DNA of 64,000 bases, from assembly GCF_003171515.1 (NCBI RefSeq), contig NC_089399.1, positions 3,286,001 to 3,350,000 on the forward strand, written 5' to 3'. This document shows, in pieces, positions 9,484 to 18,810 of this stretch (positions are counted from its first letter, which is position 1; the number at the start of each line of letters is the position of its first letter). The position numbers were made by a program, and so were the translations under genes. The notes below the pieces were generated by a model, which saw nothing but the letters and a program-made list of their open reading frames with translations, was not told the DNA's origin and ran no database searches. Origin of the DNA: Pyrenophora tritici-repentis (taxonomy: Eukaryota; Ascomycota; Dothideomycetes; Pleosporales; Pleosporaceae).

Positions 9484-11886
9484 GTGTCAACAAGCCCACC
9501 CGATGTAGTGATCTCAGCAGGGTCGTTTGCTATTACAATTTCTGGCTCGACTGCAGCACTGCAAAGTACTGGAGGAGAAGGTGCCTTCTCCCCTGTTCTT
9601 TCTACCAATATTTCACTTGGGATTTCAGTCGCTGCAACATCTGGGGAAGCTTCTTTTGCTACAAGCAGCAGTACCTTGACTAGCTACTCGAATGGAGACT
9701 CTGGTATCAGTCCTCCCGGTAGCACTAGCAGCGTCCCTTCTGCGGGTAATCAGACTACCGTAACTCCTTCACCTACGGGTGGCTCCTTCAATGTCACGGT
9801 CTCTGGTAGCACCGCATTGGCATCTTCGACCGGTGACTCTGGAGTTCTGCCACCACTGCTTTCAAACGACTCTAGCATCATTTCGGCAACTCCAGTACCC
9901 AGTCAAGAGATTGTGATATCGATTGGGGTTGGTACGGTGGAATTTTCTACATCTTCCAGCACGGCAACTACCGTATCCATTGAAGACAATGGCATTATAC
10001 CTCCACTACCTACCAACGTGTCTACATCGTCGTTGCAAAGCCTAGAACCTACACCAAGTTTCAACTTTACATCCACCGGAGGCACGGGCAACATTTCCAT
10101 TCAAGCTAGCACAGCCGCCACATTCTCCACTGGTGGCGAGGGCATTCTTCCGCCTCTTTCTAGCCCGACATCAAGCCTAAACTTGAACTCCTCATCGGAA
10201 ACACCATCAAACCCGACAGTCTCGGTTTCTACAACGTCAAATTTGGAGGCAACATCTTCTACAGGTCCGCGATTCTCCAATACAGATGCGCCCCGTACAT
10301 CTTTCTTTGATAGTTCAATCTCGGTCGCCAACTCGACAACGCCTAGTGCATCACCAACTCCAAACCTAAACTCATCGTCTACTGGACCTCCTTTCACGAA
10401 CACTGGTGCTGACTGGACTCCGTTCTTTAGTGAGAGTACGCCAGTGACTAGTGGGACCTTGCCTCCAGTGAGTGTCACATCGACTTCAAGCCTGATCGCG
10501 TCTTCCACAGGGCCCCCTTTCACAAACTCCGGTGCCGATCGGACTCCGTTCTTTAACGAGACTACATCGATGCCTATCAGTACATCAAGCCCGGCAAGTA
10601 TAACACCCAGCCCAAGCTTCAACGTGTCGTTCAGTCTTCCCGGCCCACCGTTCAACAATTCAGCAGGAGATCGGACGCACAATATCTTCAGCTCTACTTT
10701 GTCAAACCTCAACATTCCTGCCACTAGCCCGACCGACTCAGCTTTGGTATCTACGCCTACTGTGAGTGCCAGCATGAGTAGCAGTTTTGTAGCGATTGTT
10801 ACCACGACTGTCTCGGTATTTGTCCTACCTTTTGCAAACGTCACAGGCTCTATTCTAAGCTCTGGTATCTTGACAGGAGTCACTCCTTCGGTAAACAATA
10901 CGTCGCCACCGACCGAAACCCCTACGGTATCGTCGGGTATCTTGCTACCACCGAATAATACAACAAGTTCTTCACATATAGGAACACCCGTGGTACCCCC
11001 AGTCTTCGGTAATTCTACTGTTCCCTTTGGAAGCGGCTTCAGTGCTAGTACCGTTCCATCTGCCACACCGAGTGTTCCATTTTACTCGACTGAAATTCCA
11101 CCTTTCCCCACGGGTAACTCTTCGATCCCGTTGCCAACACCTACCGGTTATGTCAGCAATAGCACTACGCTCGACATATGCCCAACTGCGCCCATTATAA
11201 TTACAGTCACATCTGTGCAAACCAGTGTCCAGGTCCAGATCTCGACCCTCACCGAGACCGTAACAGCGGGTGCAGTCTCTACATCCGCATCATCATCGTC
11301 CACGTCTAGCGCATCTTCCCCAGCAGATCTCGACACCGAAGACCGACGAGCAGGCCAGCTAGCAACTCAACCACAGATCGACGTAGCCTGCGCAAATCCC
11401 GACAATGTAGTAACAAACCCCAACTTCACCATGAGCAGTGACAACACCGTCGCGCCCTGGACAGTAGACAATCTCGACCCCACCATAACCGTAGGCTCCG
11501 AGCAAGACCCCAACAGCAACGGAACAATCGCACAATTCAGATCCGCAGTCGTCGGCCGCACCTTGACAATCACACAACCACTTACCCTCTGCCCAGGCCA
11601 GCAAAACGAGCTCTCCTCCATGAACCGCCAAGCCAATACCATGGCGGGATGTACGGCGCAATACAGGATTGGTAACCATACTGTCTACACTGTTACACCG
11701 CAGACCACGTGGTTGCAGCGTAGCGAGTACTTTACCGCTGGACCGGGTGTGGAGGGCGCGAGCGTCGATCTGCAGATTACGGCTAGTTGTTCTGGGTATG
11801 CCGGTATGCCGGTTACCGATCAGGCGGGTTGGATGAGGGTGGATATTAGTGCGGTTAGTGTGGTGTTGTATGATGTTGTTGTATGA
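9484..11886 (+). CDS. Residual 800-codon frame of the adhesin-like gene
   Basis: This is the long open part of the disrupted gene downstream of the hAT insertion and the TGA at 9310. It begins at an internal Met and has no signal peptide, so it is probably a remnant even if a gene finder calls it. Two repeat modules are visible. Up to about 10160 there are units of roughly 40 residues with a Gly-rich core and PP, as in STGGEGILPPLSS and SNGDSGISPPGS. At about 10255-10690 there are four units near SSTGPPFTNTGADWTPFF. The C-terminal ~170 residues hold a folded domain with conserved Cys and Trp (APWTVDNLDP, LCPGQQ, MAGCTAQYRI), resembling C-terminal domains of fungal Ser/Thr-rich surface proteins. 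It ends at TGA 11884-11886. Confidence 0.6.
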   Translation: MSTSPPDVVISAGSFAITISGSTAALQSTGGEGAFSPVLSTNISLGISVAATSGEASFATSSSTLTSYSNGDSGISPPGSTSSVPSAGNQTTVTPSPTGGSFNVTVSGSTALASSTGDSGVLPPLLSNDSSIISATPVPSQEIVISIGVGTVEFSTSSSTATTVSIEDNGIIPPLPTNVSTSSLQSLEPTPSFNFTSTGGTGNISIQASTAATFSTGGEGILPPLSSPTSSLNLNSSSETPSNPTVSVSTTSNLEATSSTGPRFSNTDAPRTSFFDSSISVANSTTPSASPTPNLNSSSTGPPFTNTGADWTPFFSESTPVTSGTLPPVSVTSTSSLIASSTGPPFTNSGADRTPFFNETTSMPISTSSPASITPSPSFNVSFSLPGPPFNNSAGDRTHNIFSSTLSNLNIPATSPTDSALVSTPTVSASMSSSFVAIVTTTVSVFVLPFANVTGSILSSGILTGVTPSVNNTSPPTETPTVSSGILLPPNNTTSSSHIGTPVVPPVFGNSTVPFGSGFSASTVPSATPSVPFYSTEIPPFPTGNSSIPLPTPTGYVSNSTTLDICPTAPIIITVTSVQTSVQVQISTLTETVTAGAVSTSASSSSTSSASSPADLDTEDRRAGQLATQPQIDVACANPDNVVTNPNFTMSSDNTVAPWTVDNLDPTITVGSEQDPNSNGTIAQFRSAVVGRTLTITQPLTLCPGQQNELSSMNRQANTMAGCTAQYRIGNHTVYTVTPQTTWLQRSEYFTAGPGVEGASVDLQITASCSGYAGMPVTDQAGWMRVDISAVSVVLYDVVV

Positions 11887-12451
11887 TGTGGATGCTGGTA
11901 GGAAGAAGAAGAGGGCAGTTAGTGTGGTAAAGGTGGAGCCAGTGGAGGATGCGGCGCTTATGTGGTCGTAGATTAGGGATGCTGTGAGAGATGTGGGATA
12001 GAGGGGGGAGGGAACATGGTGAAGGACCAGGAAGGGGGTGGTATACGGCCGTTCTTTTGGGTTTGACATGTGTCGCGAAATTGGTATAGCAAAAGGATGA
12101 TGTGCTTTTTACGCGCTTTTTTATCGTTTGTCTGTCTTTATCAGTAGTTTAAGATCGTTCTTTTCTAGCATCTTTATCAAGGCTTATTTGAGCTTATCTT
12201 CACACATCTTACGTGACGTCTTGCATTCTACATATCACACTGATATCTACCCAGACATTTGGTGTTTTGCTCACATATCCAAGTCCAGTGGGTATCTATA
12301 TCACGCCATTGGGGGAGAAATCTGACCCTCGTCCCCCTGAAGGGTCGGTTAGCTATAACGGATCTCGACTACGAAATAAGGAAGTAGGAGGAAAAGAATC
12401 TTTCCAATTAACACCGACTTATGTAAAGATTAGAGTACTAGCAAAAAGCAT
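11887..12451. other. Intergenic between two gene 3' ends
   Basis: The adhesin-like gene reads toward this stretch from the left and the hypothetical protein from the right, so it should hold both 3' ends. A T-rich stretch sits around 12105-12180. I see no gene, RNA or repeat. Confidence 0.5.
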
Positions 12452-13705
12452 CTATAAGACAGGACTAACAAAGACTTCTGGAATAGTGGATTTGCGCTTG
12501 GGCGTATGGGTAGGCGATTCAACACTAGGAGTCGCCGAGATAGACTTCCTTGGGCTTTTCCTTTGTGGCAATGCCCCCTCTTCTTCCGCTCGTTTGCGCT
12601 TCGAGCTAGTACTGCCATTCGCTTGATCTTGCCCATTCTGATTGCGCTGCTGTGAGGGGCCGGCCTCAGGACCACCCGTACCCTGTGGTGGGCCAGTTGC
12701 GTTTTGTGTGTTCGTCTCCTTGTTCCTCTGGCTTCTACGTTTCGGTAACCTAAACTCACCTTCCTCGTCATCCGACTCCATCACTCGCTTCCATGGCTTC
12801 TGCCGCGGAGTCATGATATCCCCTGCAGTCGACGTAGAAGAAACAGTCTTCTCCACACGATTCACAAACTCCTGCTCCCACTCCGTGAGCTCTACTGGGG
12901 ACGACCGCTTATTTCCTACAACTTCTTCGTTCCACGCGCCGGCTGGAAACTGTCGCCATGCGCAGACCCGACGTGCCCTGGCGGAGGAGCCTCTGGGGGT
13001 TGTTATGGGGAAGTCGGCGAATTTTGCCATTCCAAGGTCTGGTGTGCTGCCTTGTTGAATGCTGGGGGTGTTGGGGATTTCTGGGCCGTGGGTAGTGCTT
13101 GGAGTATTTTTTAGACTGGAGGTGCTTGGAGTGTTGTGTAGACTGGAGTATCCGTAATCGTGCGCGTGAGGATCAGCGTGTGGTTTTAGGACTTTAGCTT
13201 CGGTCCAGATTATATCTAGGGCTCCTTCGACTGCAGCCCAAGCAGCTTGCCATTCTTGTTTAGCTTTCTTCACGCCAATATCAATGTTTTTCTTTTGCTC
13301 GTGGAAAGCGGCTTGCATCGCGCGTCTATCGTGTAGCTCATGGTTGACACGTATGAGATCTTGTAAATGGCCTTCATCGTAGTTTTGCTCCAATGTCGCT
13401 CTCTTGATTCCAGTGACAAATTCTAGAACTTCCAATGACGCCGCAGTTTCGACAATTCTCGCATCGATTTTTCTCTTTTGTTTGGTAGCTTTGAGGGAAA
13501 CGATACGGTGGGTGCGGCCTAGGCAGAGGGCGCAATCGATCTTGCCGCTTGTTTCTTGTGAGATTATAAGGGTTGGGTCTCGGACTTGTTGGCCGTTTAT
13601 GTTTACTATGGCGATCTTATCGGTTGTTGGTTTGGGAGGCACGGAAAGCCAGTCATTGAGGGCTTTGTCGGCGGCGGGTTTGGGGGGTCTGGTGTCGTAA
13701 ACCAT
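12452..13705 (-). CDS. Hypothetical basic, low-complexity nuclear-type protein (417 aa)
   Basis: I do not recognise the family. The likely start is the ATG at 13705 (MVYDTRPPKPAADKALNDWL); the frame is open further upstream to 14041 but that part is compositionally unlike the rest and looks like leader. Residues ~60-75 hold a Cys pair (DCALCLGRTHR). The middle is helical and rich in Lys/Glu/Gln (MQAAFHEQKKNIDIGVKKAK), followed by a Ser/Thr/Pro linker with repeated NTPSTSSL-type words. The last ~130 residues are acidic then very basic, with several candidate nuclear localisation signals (LPKRRSQRNK, SKRKRAEEE, HTPKRKS). A nuclear, perhaps chromatin-associated role is plausible from composition only. 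No intron is needed. Confidence 0.6.
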   Translation of the reverse strand: MVYDTRPPKPAADKALNDWLSVPPKPTTDKIAIVNINGQQVRDPTLIISQETSGKIDCALCLGRTHRIVSLKATKQKRKIDARIVETAASLEVLEFVTGIKRATLEQNYDEGHLQDLIRVNHELHDRRAMQAAFHEQKKNIDIGVKKAKQEWQAAWAAVEGALDIIWTEAKVLKPHADPHAHDYGYSSLHNTPSTSSLKNTPSTTHGPEIPNTPSIQQGSTPDLGMAKFADFPITTPRGSSARARRVCAWRQFPAGAWNEEVVGNKRSSPVELTEWEQEFVNRVEKTVSSTSTAGDIMTPRQKPWKRVMESDDEEGEFRLPKRRSQRNKETNTQNATGPPQGTGGPEAGPSQQRNQNGQDQANGSTSSKRKRAEEEGALPQRKSPRKSISATPSVESPTHTPKRKSTIPEVFVSPVL

Positions 13706-14097
13706 GATGTTTTTGAGATGTTGGTATATTCGATTTACATGAAGTTGGTGATCAAATATTGTTTTTAGTATAGTTGTTGAGATGTACAAGTAGGTTGATA
13801 TGAACAAAGAAGGCCATTTGACAAGGTCCAAGGACATGAATGACGGGAACAAGGGGAGGACTAGATGCTTTGTTCTTACACCTTTGTTTATAAGCGAATA
13901 CAATACGACAAAGATGAATGATATTGTAATCTTGTCAACGAACATCAGTTGTAATTGGCACAGGAAGCGAGGCCTGGAGTGCCTAGCAACGAGATGCTCC
14001 AGTACGCCAGGACTCACGTGCTGCTGAGAGACGTCAGCCATCCAATCTAGACATTGTCCATACTAATTATCGATATTTTTACTACGTTTCCTCATCA

Positions 14098-14694
14098 TCA
14101 TAGCTCCCCTTTACTCTCCTTCCACCCATCCCCAACCCCCCTCATCCACTGCACCCCCACCAACTTCATCCCTTTCCTCTCCACCACCTCCTCAGCCCTA
14201 AAACTCCTCCTATCCACAAACTCCTCACCCCCCACATCCATCTTCTCCAGCGCAATCCCCTCCTTCTCCTCAAGCAGCAAAAACAAATACCGATGCGGCC
14301 CACTCTCATCCTTCGGCCCGGGCGCCAAATACTGCGTCAGCGTCGTTCCGCTCGCCGTGATATCATCCGGGGAGGCGGTGGCAGAGGAAGAAGGGATAGA
14401 CGTCACGACCCAATGGCGCCAGTAACCAAATTTCGGGTCGTCAGGCGTGGGCGCATCTGGGTCGATCATCATAAATGTGTAAGTCAAGTTTGATGATGTG
14501 GGAGGAGGGTTGGAGATTGAGATTTTGGGTTGTTCTTTGACTTGGCTGACGCGCGCGAGGGAGCCATGGTGTGGTGCGAGGCCAGAGGGGAATGTGACGC
14601 CTAGATCTATGATGGGGTTGAAGTTGGTGGGGATGATGGCGGAGGGGAGGAGGTTGGCGCTCTTGAGTGATTCGAGGAGGGAGGGTGCGAACAT
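14098..14694 (-). CDS. Phosphatidylethanolamine-binding protein (PEBP) family
   Basis: A single-exon protein of 198 residues, typical of the family. The ligand-pocket signatures are present: MMIDPDAPTPDDPKFGYWRHW (the DPDxP and downstream H segment, ~75-95) and GPKDESGPHRYLFLLLEE (the GxHR motif, ~128-146). There is no signal peptide, so it is probably cytosolic. Fungal members include yeast Tfs1, a carboxypeptidase Y inhibitor, and others that bind phospholipid head groups or modulate kinase signalling. The exact role here is not predictable. The coding region is GC-rich with strong C-ending codon bias, like the neighbouring housekeeping genes and unlike the transposon-rich flanks. Confidence 0.9.
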   Translation of the reverse strand: MFAPSLLESLKSANLLPSAIIPTNFNPIIDLGVTFPSGLAPHHGSLARVSQVKEQPKISISNPPPTSSNLTYTFMMIDPDAPTPDDPKFGYWRHWVVTSIPSSSATASPDDITASGTTLTQYLAPGPKDESGPHRYLFLLLEEKEGIALEKMDVGGEEFVDRRSFRAEEVVERKGMKLVGVQWMRGVGDGWKESKGEL

Positions 14695-15619
14695 GATTGT
14701 GAGGGAAAGGCTTGTTGAACTTTACTTTAGGGACGTTGGGGTACTTGGGGGTTTATTTATTTGAAAAGATTGTTGCATAGTCGGGTATCTATCGTGATGA
14801 TGGGTGATGGTCGGCTATTGGTGGATAAACCCCGCTCCCCGCTTGGGGCTCCGCTGGAGACTCCGCTCTTGGCAGCTTCAGCAGGCATAGTCTCGGGATG
14901 AATTCGACAGGAGCGAAGGTGAGTTTATGTAATCCGCGCCTTGTAAGCGCTGATGACTGTGTCGATCTGTTCGTGAGCATCTCCACCGTCTGCCTCACCT
15001 AGGTACCTTCATGTGCTCTATGTTGAGCCAGTATCCTCATCGCATGAGATGCTGCTATCATTGCTGCGGCTGCCTGAGACCCATTTCTAAACGCTGGCAA
15101 CGATAGCAAAGGTTCGCATACGACGGCATTATGGTTGCAATACGGGGATATGGATTGTGAAATAGCCACTGCGTTATCTTTACTTGAATCTTCTCTGCGC
15201 AGAGTTTAAGATGTACGAGTTGACGTGTATAGGTCTCAGGGTAGGTAGTGAAGTCTAAGGCGCTTTCGTGCCATTCGGTAGAGTGAGCTAAGTGGATTAC
15301 CTACATACAGGGTCATGCTCATACGATCATGTGACCTGAAGCCTGCCTAGTGTCTGCTGTATTCACGCACGAGAGTATCGCTATGAATTGATAGACGCAA
15401 AATATAATGCTCTAAAGCATATAGGGAGAGCGATTGTTCTTATATCTGATACACTGCTACATGTTCGGTGCGTAAGTCCATTCACATTCACTCTCACCAT
15501 CACCGTTCCTCGCATCTCCGTAATTCGCACCAAGAACAAAAACAAATCATCTTTGAGTGACTAACATTTCTACTTCATTTTCAATCTAGCACAGTATCCC
15601 AACCACGCACACTCACAAG
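14695..15619. other. Divergent promoter region
   Basis: This stretch separates the leftward PEBP gene from the rightward Gfd2-like gene and so carries both promoters. CT-rich runs before 15620 (CATTCACTCTCACCATCACC) fit a fungal pyrimidine-rich leader. No other gene or repeat was seen. Confidence 0.5.
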
Positions 15620-16612
15620 ATGACGCCCTTCACCACCGCCAAACTCCTCTCCCTCCGCGCCTCTCTCTCTGCCCACCCCGACCAAGAAGTCCTGCGCAGC
15701 TACTTCAAAGGCTCCAGCAGCAACCCCCTCAGCTCTGCCGTTCTCGTAACGCTCCACCGAAAATGGACCACACACCCACCGTACCGCCTACTCTCCCTCG
15801 GCATAACGACCTACACACGCACCAGCACGCACGACACGCCACCCCCGACCCCCGGCCCACACGCCGAGAACCTCCTGCGTGAGCTCTGGTGTCTCCACCT
15901 CGTCATCCGGCCCACCGCCCACATCGACAGCAGCGCAGCGACCGGGCCGCCGCCCTTCCACTTCGGCACCACAATCTACGTGACGCTGGCCGAAGCGCTA
16001 GATATGCTACACGCTATCTGGCACCAGCCCGTTGACGAGGACAACTTCAAAGCAGGTTTCAAACCCATTGTCTACATGGCATTTGGCTCCAACGACGCCG
16101 TGGGAAAGATTCGTCGTCCGGCCTTTGATTTCGATCCCAGTGGTTTCGATACCACGGTTGCGACGCTAGATGCGCAGATCATCCCGCAGCAAGCGAAGAT
16201 TACGCGACACGCAGATGCTAATCTCAATTACTTGTTGGCTCAGTTCAAGCTCAAGCTGTTCGATGAGGAAAACGCGGGAAATGCGGCTGTTTATACGACG
16301 GCGGTGGCGGTGCTGTCGAGTTTGAGGATGGAGCTTTATCAGGATACGAAGAATAAAGTTGCTAAACCAGGGAGGACGGGCGTGTCAAGTGGGAAGGAGG
16401 CGAGGGAGGTGGTGCAGGGGCTTATGAATGGTCCGACGCCCGCGCCGCCATGGGGGACGGATGTGTTTTGTGTGCGGTGTGGGAGTTGGGAGCATGAGGG
16501 TAGGGATTGTGAGTGGGAAGGGGAGGCGTGTGAGAAGTGTGAGAAGTCTGGGGTCAATTGGAGGAGGGAAAATGCTGGGACGCATCTGGGGGATGTGTGT
16601 GGGTTTCGTTAA
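15620..16612 (+). CDS. Gfd2/YDR514C-like protein with degenerate nuclease site and Cys-rich tail
   Basis: A single-exon protein of 330 residues. Its middle (KPIVYMAFGSNDAVGKIRRP, then VATLDAQIIPQQ, then EENAGNAAVYTTAVAVLSSL) lines up with the neighbour's ILVGHAVENEFEHI, KVIDTQAMAKD and LHSAGNDAAATLMAAVLVSL, so the two belong to one DEDD-exonuclease-like fold family. In this copy the first acidic pair (IDTE in the neighbour) has no equivalent, and the last H-x4-D reads ENAGNA, without the catalytic Asp. It is probably catalytically dead. The last ~55 residues add a Cys/His cluster (FCVRCGSWEHEGRDC, EACEKCEKSG), a likely zinc-binding module absent from the neighbour. An RNA- or protein-binding role is inferred. 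The start follows a CT-rich leader. Confidence 0.65.
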   Translation: MTPFTTAKLLSLRASLSAHPDQEVLRSYFKGSSSNPLSSAVLVTLHRKWTTHPPYRLLSLGITTYTRTSTHDTPPPTPGPHAENLLRELWCLHLVIRPTAHIDSSAATGPPPFHFGTTIYVTLAEALDMLHAIWHQPVDEDNFKAGFKPIVYMAFGSNDAVGKIRRPAFDFDPSGFDTTVATLDAQIIPQQAKITRHADANLNYLLAQFKLKLFDEENAGNAAVYTTAVAVLSSLRMELYQDTKNKVAKPGRTGVSSGKEAREVVQGLMNGPTPAPPWGTDVFCVRCGSWEHEGRDCEWEGEACEKCEKSGVNWRRENAGTHLGDVCGFR

Positions 16613-17134
16613 CAGGAACTGTTGGGGTATGGGAGTGGGCATGTCATGAGGATGTAACAATATCACGAGAAAGTAAGGAGGGCATGAGAATCACTGTATA
16701 CACTTGCAGTTCATTTTACAAAGGCATTCAAAAGTTACAATCTTGTTTTGTTTGTAATAGTTTTTTATTTCGCTTTAGCGCGACCCAGATCTATTCAGAC
16801 ATCGTACTAAGGTATACACCTGTTCTATGCTGAGTCCAGTAACTTCTTCTATGGTATCATACAAATCGTCTACTCCAAGTGCAATCATCACTACCCACTC
16901 CTCTGTCTTTCTACCACCCCAGCCTCCACGTTTCTCCATCTACTGACGCATCCCAAAATCCTGAGCCGGCAACCCCCGGTACTTGTACAAGCATCGGCCC
17001 GTCGTGTGTCTAATTCTAGCGTTAAACAACCGCTTAACGCCTGAGCTCAGGCAAATCTGACACTGCACTTTGGCGAAGCAGTGCGCACGCAGATGGTTGT
17101 CGCGCTCGCAGCGAGTGCAGAAGAGCTGCTGGCC
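16613..17134. other. Convergent intergenic
   Basis: This stretch contains the 3' ends of two facing Gfd2-like genes. I see T-rich downstream sequence near 16740-16790 and no gene. Confidence 0.5.
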
Positions 17135-17965
17135 CTAGATGGGTGCCGGGGACTTGTAGTCGGTCAGGAGGGCGCTGACGACCCACGGGATGTTGATATC
17201 TTCGACGATGGCAGGGGGTTTGTTGGCGCCGACGCCAGGATAGAGTACCTCCTTGAGGGAGACGAGGACAGCGGCCATGAGGGTGGCAGCAGCATCGTTG
17301 CCTGCGCTGTGGAGGTTGGGGACAGTTAGGTTGAAGTGGGAGATAAGATCTCCGAGGCTGATGAGGGGGCCCTTGGGGCCCAGGATGCCTGCATCCTTGG
17401 CCATGGCCTGGGTGTCGATGACCTTGACGATGGTGCCATAGCTGAGAAGGTCAACGCCGAATGCCTCGAGGATGTGCTCAAACTCGTTCTCCACGGCGTG
17501 GCCGACGAGGATGATCGGCTGGAGGTAGGTGGGATCCTCCAAATGCGGGCGCACAAAGGCGTCGATTAGGACCTGTTTTGCCTCTTCCTCCGTCACGAAC
17601 TTGGTGGTGCCAAGCTCGAACTTCTCTGGGTCGCCTGCGCCGGGGAACTTGTTGATGAGGTGGGCATGGGGCTTGAGACGGGCGTGCGCCGTTTGCACTC
17701 CAGTGAGGATGTTGGTGGCATGGACGCTGGGAAAGACAAACTTGCTCTGGAGCTCCGAGATGCCCAGCTCGGTCACTGGATTGGGGTCCTTCTGCCACCA
17801 CTCCGTGTCAATGGAAATGATGGCAGCATCATTGAGACGGCCGGACGGGTCATTGACCATAGGCGCCCCGAAGAAGTGGCCCAAGATCTCGTTGGCAGAC
17901 TTGTCCTGAAGAAACTCCTTCAGGATGTCGTTGCCAGTGGACTGGTTGGAGCTGATTCCATCCAT
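17135..17965 (-). CDS. Gfd2/YDR514C-like DEDD exonuclease-fold protein
   Basis: A single-exon protein of 276 residues starting at the ATG at 17965 (MDGISSNQS). Exonuclease-type motifs are visible in order: IISIDTEWW (Asp-x-Glu, exo I), ILVGHAVENEFEHI (exo II region, though with Glu/Asn where Asp is usual), KVIDTQAMA, and LHSAGNDAAATL (H-x4-D, exo III of the DEDDh type). In fungi this family includes QIP, which removes the passenger strand in RNA silencing, and the YDR514C/Gfd2 C-terminal domain. I cannot say which subfamily this is. The gene faces its degenerate paralogue at 15620-16612. The protein is probably cytosolic or nuclear, since no signal peptide or membrane segment is seen. Confidence 0.75.
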   Translation of the reverse strand: MDGISSNQSTGNDILKEFLQDKSANEILGHFFGAPMVNDPSGRLNDAAIISIDTEWWQKDPNPVTELGISELQSKFVFPSVHATNILTGVQTAHARLKPHAHLINKFPGAGDPEKFELGTTKFVTEEEAKQVLIDAFVRPHLEDPTYLQPIILVGHAVENEFEHILEAFGVDLLSYGTIVKVIDTQAMAKDAGILGPKGPLISLGDLISHFNLTVPNLHSAGNDAAATLMAAVLVSLKEVLYPGVGANKPPAIVEDINIPWVVSALLTDYKSPAPI

Positions 17966-18449
17966 CTCTGACTTGTTCAATGTGACGATTTTGGGTTGAA
18001 TGAATTAGTTTGCGAGTGGCGGTCGCGGAGAGTTCGAGTGTCGAGGGGGGTTTGTTGTTGTTTTTCACGAGACCGGAATATCACAGATATGGTGCGGACC
18101 CTGAATAGTACGTAGTGTACTCTTTTGGCCTTATTGGGAAGCAAACATATATAGGGAGGTGAATGTGACTAAGTGAGTGAACACGGGACCTAACGAAGGC
18201 ATTATGTAGTACGACTACAGTGAACCAACTTTGAACGATGCTGCAGTGACTGTCCCATGTATTAACACAGTGTTGCTACGAACAATAAAGAAATATATAT
18301 GAAAATGAACAGTGGTGTCATGATGTGCAGGCAAAATAGGCTGCGCAGAACGAAGCAAGTGACTGACAAGGAAGAGCTCAAGTGTTCACGAAGACAAGTG
18401 AAATGAAGAGCTGGAGGTGAAAAATATAATTTGGGAGACGAGAGAAGAG

Positions 18450-18810
18450 AATATGAGAGCTTAGACACGAGAAAACAAGCGACAGCATAGCAACTACGCG
18501 TACCTTTTAGTAAGTACGTAGCAAGCTGCCCCTCCAGCCTAAAGGCCACAGATGATAATGAGACAGTACAGTCACGAGCAAATAAAAGACAACTTAGTGA
18601 CTTTGCGCAGCAATCATCGAGAAGATAACGAGAAAGTTTAGACACGAGAAAACAAGAGACAGTCTAGTAACCACGTGCACCATCGGTTTCGCACGCAGCA
18701 AACCAAGGGCTGTAGAATTCGCCCTCGTTAACGGTCTCTGCCTTATCGAAGATTTCTACACAAGAAAAGAAGAGATAGCTTAGCAACTACACAAAGCACC
18801 CGTGTCACAC
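18450..18810. repeat. Degenerate repeat, three copies
   Basis: The word AGACACGAGAAAACAAG, followed by AGACAG/GACAGC and a TAGCAACTAC/TAGTAACCAC segment, recurs at about 18456, 18634 and (more diverged) 18753. Spacing is roughly 178 and 119 bp. The nature of the repeat is unknown. Confidence 0.5.

Larger units (their letters stand above)
4240..11886 (+). pseudogene. Secreted Ser/Thr-rich PAN/repeat adhesin-like protein, disrupted
   Basis: This is one decayed gene that can be followed over 7.6 kb. Order: a Cys-containing N-terminal segment (LICPNDQWQAFLDSVPKNGV, about 4287-4345); a Ser/Thr-rich stretch; a short intron at about 4801-4852 (gtaagt...tatag); a PAN/apple-like Cys region (FSCPEDDGKHIDQIVDG, 5220-5500); more Ser/Thr; glycine/proline repeats (STGGEG..PP type); SSTGPPFTN repeats; and a C-terminal jelly-roll-like domain starting at VVTNPNFTMSSDN. 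Breaks: frame slips near 4445 and 5520, a truncated LINE at 5739-6077, a complete hAT element at 6462-9202, and a TGA at 9310-9312 where sibling repeats have Ser. Removing each insertion with one target-site copy restores the frame exactly at that site. Such proteins are usually extracellular or cell-wall proteins. No ligand can be inferred. Confidence 0.75.

Noticed and set aside
10101..11066. 321-codon leftward frame opposite the adhesin-like gene
   Set aside because: It is a shadow of repetitive Ser/Thr/Gly codons; the residue pattern mirrors the plus-strand repeats and has no domain.
13706..14041. N-terminal extension of the 12452-13705 protein
   Set aside because: The frame is open, but its composition (hydrophobic, Ile/Tyr-rich) differs sharply from the rest and the ATG at 13705 gives a more typical start. 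It is probably untranslated leader.
18262..18645. 127-codon leftward hydrophobic frame
   Set aside because: It is Ser/Leu-rich because of pyrimidine-rich sequence and overlaps diverged repeats. No signal peptide context, homology or splice support was seen.
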